Shown: positions 59,100 through 64,000 of the stretch, piece after piece
Layout: every line of letters begins with the position of its first letter
How positions within the stretch are numbered: the stretch's first letter is position 1
Source: Chinchilla lanigera
Taxonomy: Eukaryota; Chordata; Mammalia; Rodentia; Chinchillidae
Assembly: GCF_000276665.1 (NCBI RefSeq)
Contig: NW_004955475.1
Span: 5,589,986-5,653,985, forward strand
Direction of reading: 5' to 3'
Length of the DNA: 64,000 bases
Notes under the pieces: generated by a model
Seen by the model: only the letters and a program-made list of their open reading frames with translations
Told to the model about the DNA's origin: nothing
The model's database searches: none
Position numbers and translations under genes: made by a program

Positions 59100-62000
59100 C
59101 TGTTTTAGAAAGATAACGAAGAACAGGCGGGTCAAATAACATGTCTACTTTTAGTTTTTTGAGGAATCTCTATACTGATTTCCTTTGTGTTTGTACTAAT
59201 TTACATTCCCCCCAACAGTATAGAAGAGCCTTTTTTCTTGCAACTTCACAACCACTTGTTATTATTTGATTTCTTAATGGGAATCATTTTCTTTGGAGTA
59301 AGGTGGAATCTCAGTGTTTTTATTTTGTATTTCTCTAATGGCCAAAGATATTGAATATTTTAATGTGTTTATTGGCCAGCGTATTTCCTCTGAGAAATGT
59401 CTGTTTATTTCAGTTGTCCATTTTTTGATTGGGTCTTTTATTTTTGGGGGTGTCTACTTTTTTGAGTTCTTTATGTATTCTAGATATTTTGTCCTGTGTC
59501 TGAAGAGAGTAGCTGGACAAACTCTTGCCATTCTGTGGGTAGTCTGTTTACTCTATCAGTTGTTTACTTTGCTGTGCAGAAGCTTTTTAATTTGATATGC
59601 TCTAATTTGTTGATTTGTGGCCCTATTTCTTTTGCAATTGATATTTTACTCAGAAAGTCTTTTGCCTATGCCTATGACTTTAAGAGTTTTTACCTATTTT
59701 ATCTTCCAGAATATTGTTTCAGTTTTAACACTTAGATCATTGATGCACTTTGATTTTAGTTTAATGCAGTATAAGATGTATTAGACTGGATTGAATCTAT
59801 GTGTACAGCCAAATTTCCTGGCACCATTTGTTAAAGAGTCTGTCTTTCCTCCATGTTATGTTTTTGATCTCCTTAATCCGATAGCTGAATGTTCCTGGAA
59901 TTGTTTCTGCATGCTCTATTCTGTTCCACCAATGTACATGCCTGGTTTTGTGCCAATACCATGGTGTCTTTATCACTGTAACAGTATAATGGTAAGCTTG
60001 GGATTATGGTGCTTCCTGGTTTGTTCTCATTGCCCAAGTTTATTTGTGCTATTCTGGATCTCTTCAAGTTCATACGGATATTAGGATTGTTTTCTATAGT
60101 TCTGTGAAGAATTTTACTGGCATTCTGTTTGGAATTCTGTTAAATCTATCAGTTTTGGAAATATGGCCATTTTGACAATGTCTGTTCTCGCTCTACAGCA
60201 AGAGGGGAAATCTTTTCATTTTCTGATATCTGCTTTGATCTTCCTCAGAACACTGTAGTTTTTGCTGTAGAGGTCTCACTTCTTTGGTTAGGTTAATTGC
60301 TGAGTACTATACAGTTTTTCTTGATGTCATTGTGAATAGTATTGGTTTTCTGATTTCTTTCTTAATGAGTTCAGTTTTAGTGAAGAGGAATGCTATTGAT
60401 ATTTCATGTTGAATTTACCCTGCTACATTGCTGAATTTGCTTATTGATTTTAGAAGTCTATTTGTGGAATCTTCCGGGTCTTCGTAATGGATCATGTCAC
60501 CTGCAAACAATGACAGTTTTACTTCTTCCTCCTTTCCTTTACATACCTCTTTTATTTCTTTCTCTTGTCTGACTGCTCTGGCTAATGTTTTGAGTACTAT
60601 ACTGAACAGAAATTGCTGTAGTAAACTTCTTGTCCCTGATTTCACAGGAGCTTTTTTTCTCCATTTAATATTATGCTAACAGTAGGTTTGTCATAAATGG
60701 CTCTTTTCTAATTGAGATAATGTCTTTCTATATATATTTTTTTCAGGGATTTTATCATGAGTGGATGCTGAATTTTGTCAAAGGCTTTTTCTCCATTTAT
60801 TGACATGATTGTGTGACTTTTGTCCTTGCTTCTGTTTATGTGATGTATTACATTTATTGATATGCTTGTGTTAAACTATACTTGCATCTCTGGAATGAAG
60901 CCAAGGTGATCATGATGTCTGTCTTTGTTTCTCAAGTAAGTGGCCCATAGTTGTCTTCTTTGGTTGGGGCTTTGTGAGGTTTTTGAATCGGGTAATGCTA
61001 GTTTCCAGGAAAGACTTTGGAAGTGTTTCTTTCCTTTCAATTTCATTAAAGAGTTTGAGAAGAAATGGCATTAGGTAGTCCCTGGGGATCTTCTAGAATT
61101 CAGCAGTGAAACCATCTGATCCTGAGATGTTCTGTGTTGGTAAGTTTTTATCATTGCTTCTATCTCATTGCCTGTTATGGGTTTATTCGGCTTTTTTTAT
61201 ATCTTCTTGGCTCATTTTTGGTAATTCATACATACTTAGGACTCTCTCCATTTTTTTCTGGATTCTCTACTTCATTAGAGTACAGGTTTTCAAAGTAGTT
61301 GCTAATAATCTTCTGGATATCAGAGGTGTACATTGTGATTTTGTCTTTTTAAAATTGCCCTAAATTAGATCTTTTCTTTCCTTTTTGGATAAAATACACT
61401 ACTACTTTGTCTACTTTGTTTATTCTATAGTAGAAGAAGTTCTTCTGTTCACTGATTCTGCTGGGGATATAGCTCAGTGCCATAAGCACCTGCCTGGCAA
61501 GTGCAAGATCCTGAGTTCAATTCCCAGTACCAAAAAAAACCCAAAAAAACCAAAAACAAACAAATACTTCCGAGTCAATTCACTGATGCTTTGTAGTGTT
61601 TTTTAAAGTCTTGATCTCATTAATTTGTGCTCCGATCTTTATAATGTGCTTCCTTATGCTAGCTTTGGATTTGGATTGTTCTTGCTTTTCTAGGACCTCA
61701 TATTGCATCATTAGTCTTTTTTTTGGGGTTCACTCTGTTTTTATGATGTGAGCATTTGCAGCTATAAATTTGGTTCTTAAGACTATTTTCACTGTATCTT
61801 ATAAGTTCTGGTCTGTTATGCTGGCATTATTTGATTGTAAGAACTCTCTAATTTCTTCTTTGATTTCTTTTGTGACTCAGTATTCTTGAGTGTATTTAAT
61901 TTCCATCTGTTTGTATAATTTCTGTGGTTTCTTTTGCCTTTTTGTTTCATCTCACTATAATCTTATAGTATGCATGGGATAATTTTGATTCTTTTGCATT

Positions 62001-62600
62001 TATTTAAGCATGCTTTATGGGCTAGTATGTGGTTTTATGTGCTGCTGAGAAGAATGTGTATTTTGTTGCTGTTGGGTAAAACATTCTGTAGATACCTCTT
62101 AAGTCTATTTGTTTGCAAGTGTGATTTTTTTTTTCTAGTTGATCTGAGTATTGAGGTCCCCCATGATAATTATTTTGAAAGTTATTTGAACTTTATGCTA
62201 AATAGTATGCATTTTATGAAGTTAGATATGCCTGTATTTGGTGCATGTATGTTTATAATTGTTATCTCTTCCTGTTGAATTGTTCCCCTAACAAATATTA
62301 TTTAGTGACAATCTTTGCCTTTTCTGATCACTTTTCACTTAAAATCCACTTTATCTGAAAGTAGGATAGCTAGTTCTGCTTGTTTTGGAGTTCCCATTGC
62401 AAGAAATATTTTGTCCCATCTTTTGAATTTTAGTCTAAAAATTTCTTATTACATGTGATGTGTTTCATATTCCCAGGTATTTTTCTTCATCCATTCTCCC
62501 ACTGCCTGTCTTTGAGAGACCATTCATTTTGAGAATGATTACTGAAAGATATAGACTTATTTCTGTCATTAGATTATTTTCCTGTTCATGATCTTGTTTT
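59100..62600 (-). pseudogene. L1 ORF2 remnant (antisense)
   Basis: Endonuclease and reverse transcriptase sequence in reverse, with broken frames and one catalytic aspartate replaced by glycine (GGT, 60499-60501). Confidence 0.8.
61458..61579 (+). mobile_element. ID-type SINE
   Basis: GCTGGGGATATAGCTCAGTGC, GTGCAAGATCCTGAGTTC, CCCAGTACC and an AAAAC-rich tail; TTCACTGAT flanks both ends. Confidence 0.92.
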
Positions 62601-63094
62601 TTCCTTCTGCTTAACTGCTCACCTTGCCTAGTATATTAATTCTTTTAGACTTTTTTGCGCTGTTGGCCTCATTGTCTCTTCCTAGGATATTGTTGATAAT
62701 TTTTTGTAGTGCTGGCTTGTTGTTTATGAATTTCTTAAGGCACTTTTGGTCATGGAAAGTCCTTATTTTCCCACTAATTTTGAAAGATAGTTTTGCAGGA
62801 TATATTAGTTGGGAGTTGTTTTCTTTTAGGATATAAAATATATCACTCTAAGATCTTCTGGTATTTACATTTTGTGTTGAGCAATCTGCTGTAATTTTAG
62901 TGGGTTTACTTTTAGGAGTGATTACTTGCTTTTCTCTACCAGCTTTTAAGATTGTATTTTTTTAAATTCTGGAATTTAACTATGATGTATTGTGGAGCAG
63001 TTTTTCTCAAACTTGGCTATCTGGTGTTCTATATACCTCACCTGTGTGATAAATTCTTACCACATATATGAATACATTTTCTGCTGTTATTTCA

Positions 63095-63440
63095 TTTTGA
63101 ACAAAACATATTTATTGACATCATTTTAGGAAATCGTGATTCTTAAGAGTCATAAACAGAATAATCATTGTTGTCCTCATAAGTGTAACAAATTTTTTTC
63201 TGCTACTATTTCTGTAAACAAGTTTTACATGCCAGTTGAGCTTTCTTCAGCTGTTGAAAACACTTTTCAACTTCTCTTGCTGTTTTCAAGATATCTGTGA
63301 GTACTTGGTCAATCAACATCAGCCTTCTATTCCAAGTTCTAACACTGCCCTCTTTCTGGTTACTTCTGCTTCCCATGCTTACAATAGAGCTTTGAGTATT
63401 CTTTGTTTGGTACCTTTGCAATGAACTGCAATTCTTTCTA
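63095..63440 (-). pseudogene. possible processed-mRNA 3' end inside the L1
   Basis: On the minus strand 63206-63421 is open for 71 codons (TWNRRLMLIDQVLTDILKTA, then a Lys/Glu/Gln-rich helix). It is followed by a stop and about 100 bases with an AATAAA near 63113, and it interrupts recognisable L1 ORF1 sequence. I do not recognise the parent gene, and no clear poly(A) or duplication is seen. Confidence 0.3.
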
Positions 63441-64000
63441 AATTAGTCACTCATGTTTTGTATCCTTTTGTTTAGCTCAGGTAGTTTTTCTTAGTATTTT
63501 CTATAAACTTGCTAATCATTTTGTTTATTTAATTGCATTAGGTGTTTACTTATATCTTCTTTGAACTCACTGAAATTATTATCCATCTGCTGTTGAATCT
63601 CACCATTTGTCTTTTAAATAATTCAGCTATGTAGCTTTTGATTTTCTCCCACTTAATGCCCCAAGGATCAGCCTTGGAGGAGTTGGGAATATTTGGAGGC
63701 ATTTTGTTGCCTTGTCTGTTCATGTTTTTATTTTTCTTTCTTTTGTGTGAGTGTGTGCTGAGGTTTGTGGGCACTTGCAATGGAACTTCCTTACCAGTAT
63801 GGAGATCTCTTTAGTCGGTTTTTATCTTTTGGCAATGCACTCTGGGCATGGCTAACTCTAGGCCTTTGCCTTTGTCCAATGAGATGAACACTTCCATTAA
63901 TTTGGAGAGATAATGCAGTGTGATTAGTTTAGCTCCAGTTCTCTGGATAATAGTGTGCAGTAGTGTTAATGAAATAATGGCAATCCAGATATTGATGTAC

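Larger units (their letters stand above)
58640..64000 (-). mobile_element. large antisense L1 running off the window
   Basis: From left to right this gives the L1 3' end (58650-59100), ORF2 (about 59100-62600), the ORF1 region (about 62640-64000) and an unseen 5' end. The reverse transcriptase motif reads FAGDM at 60493-60507 instead of FADDM. It contains an ID SINE at 61458-61579 and a foreign segment at about 63095-63440. Stops throughout. Confidence 0.8.

Overview
This window is mammalian nuclear DNA, very probably from a rodent. It carries many 7SL-derived B1-type SINEs, tRNA-derived ID-type SINEs whose body ends in CCGGTACC followed by an A-rich tail, an ERVL-MaLR element and L1 copies, with no dense coding. 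The CCGGTACC-ended SINE family and the exon sequences do not look like mouse or rat, so I suspect a non-muroid rodent (beaver or kangaroo-rat side is a guess). The one functional gene recognised is HEPH (hephaestin), X-linked in the mammals where it has been mapped, so this is probably X-chromosomal.

Layout. 1-35 kb is intergenic or far upstream DNA built mostly of transposon remnants: an L1 3' end, a MaLR element with its 3' LTR (about 0.7-3.2 kb), an antisense endogenous-retrovirus gag-pro remnant (3.3-5.5 kb), a second ERV with pro, env-TM and a 3' LTR (about 8-14 kb), and a broken L1 on the plus strand (about 16.2-22.8 kb) hit by three SINEs and one L1 3' fragment. 35.3-57.2 kb is the 5' part of HEPH on the plus strand: a candidate leader exon ending at 35415, then five coding exons (43184-43363, 45766-46010, 54635-54847, 55536-55718, 56980-57234). 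All junctions are canonical AG/GT and keep frame for about 357 residues. These encode the signal peptide and the first two plastocyanin-like domains of the multicopper ferroxidase. The rest of the gene lies beyond the right edge. From 58.6 kb to the end the intron holds a large antisense L1.

The most notable non-gene object is a near-full-length processed retrocopy of PHACTR2, antisense inside the HEPH intron between the second and third recognised coding exons (47521-51990). It retains the GC-rich 5'UTR, the N-terminus, the RPEL region, the C-terminus, the stop codon and a 3'UTR. A target-site duplication bounds it, and an L1 3' fragment (itself holding a SINE) and a separate SINE interrupt it. 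The GC-rich island near 51.6-52.0 kb is therefore inherited from the parent mRNA rather than a local promoter.

I found no tRNA or rRNA genes, CRISPR arrays or clearly new protein-coding system. The interest lies in the HEPH leader exon, the layered retrocopy, a young SINE next to a HEPH splice acceptor, and the nested insertions that allow relative dating.
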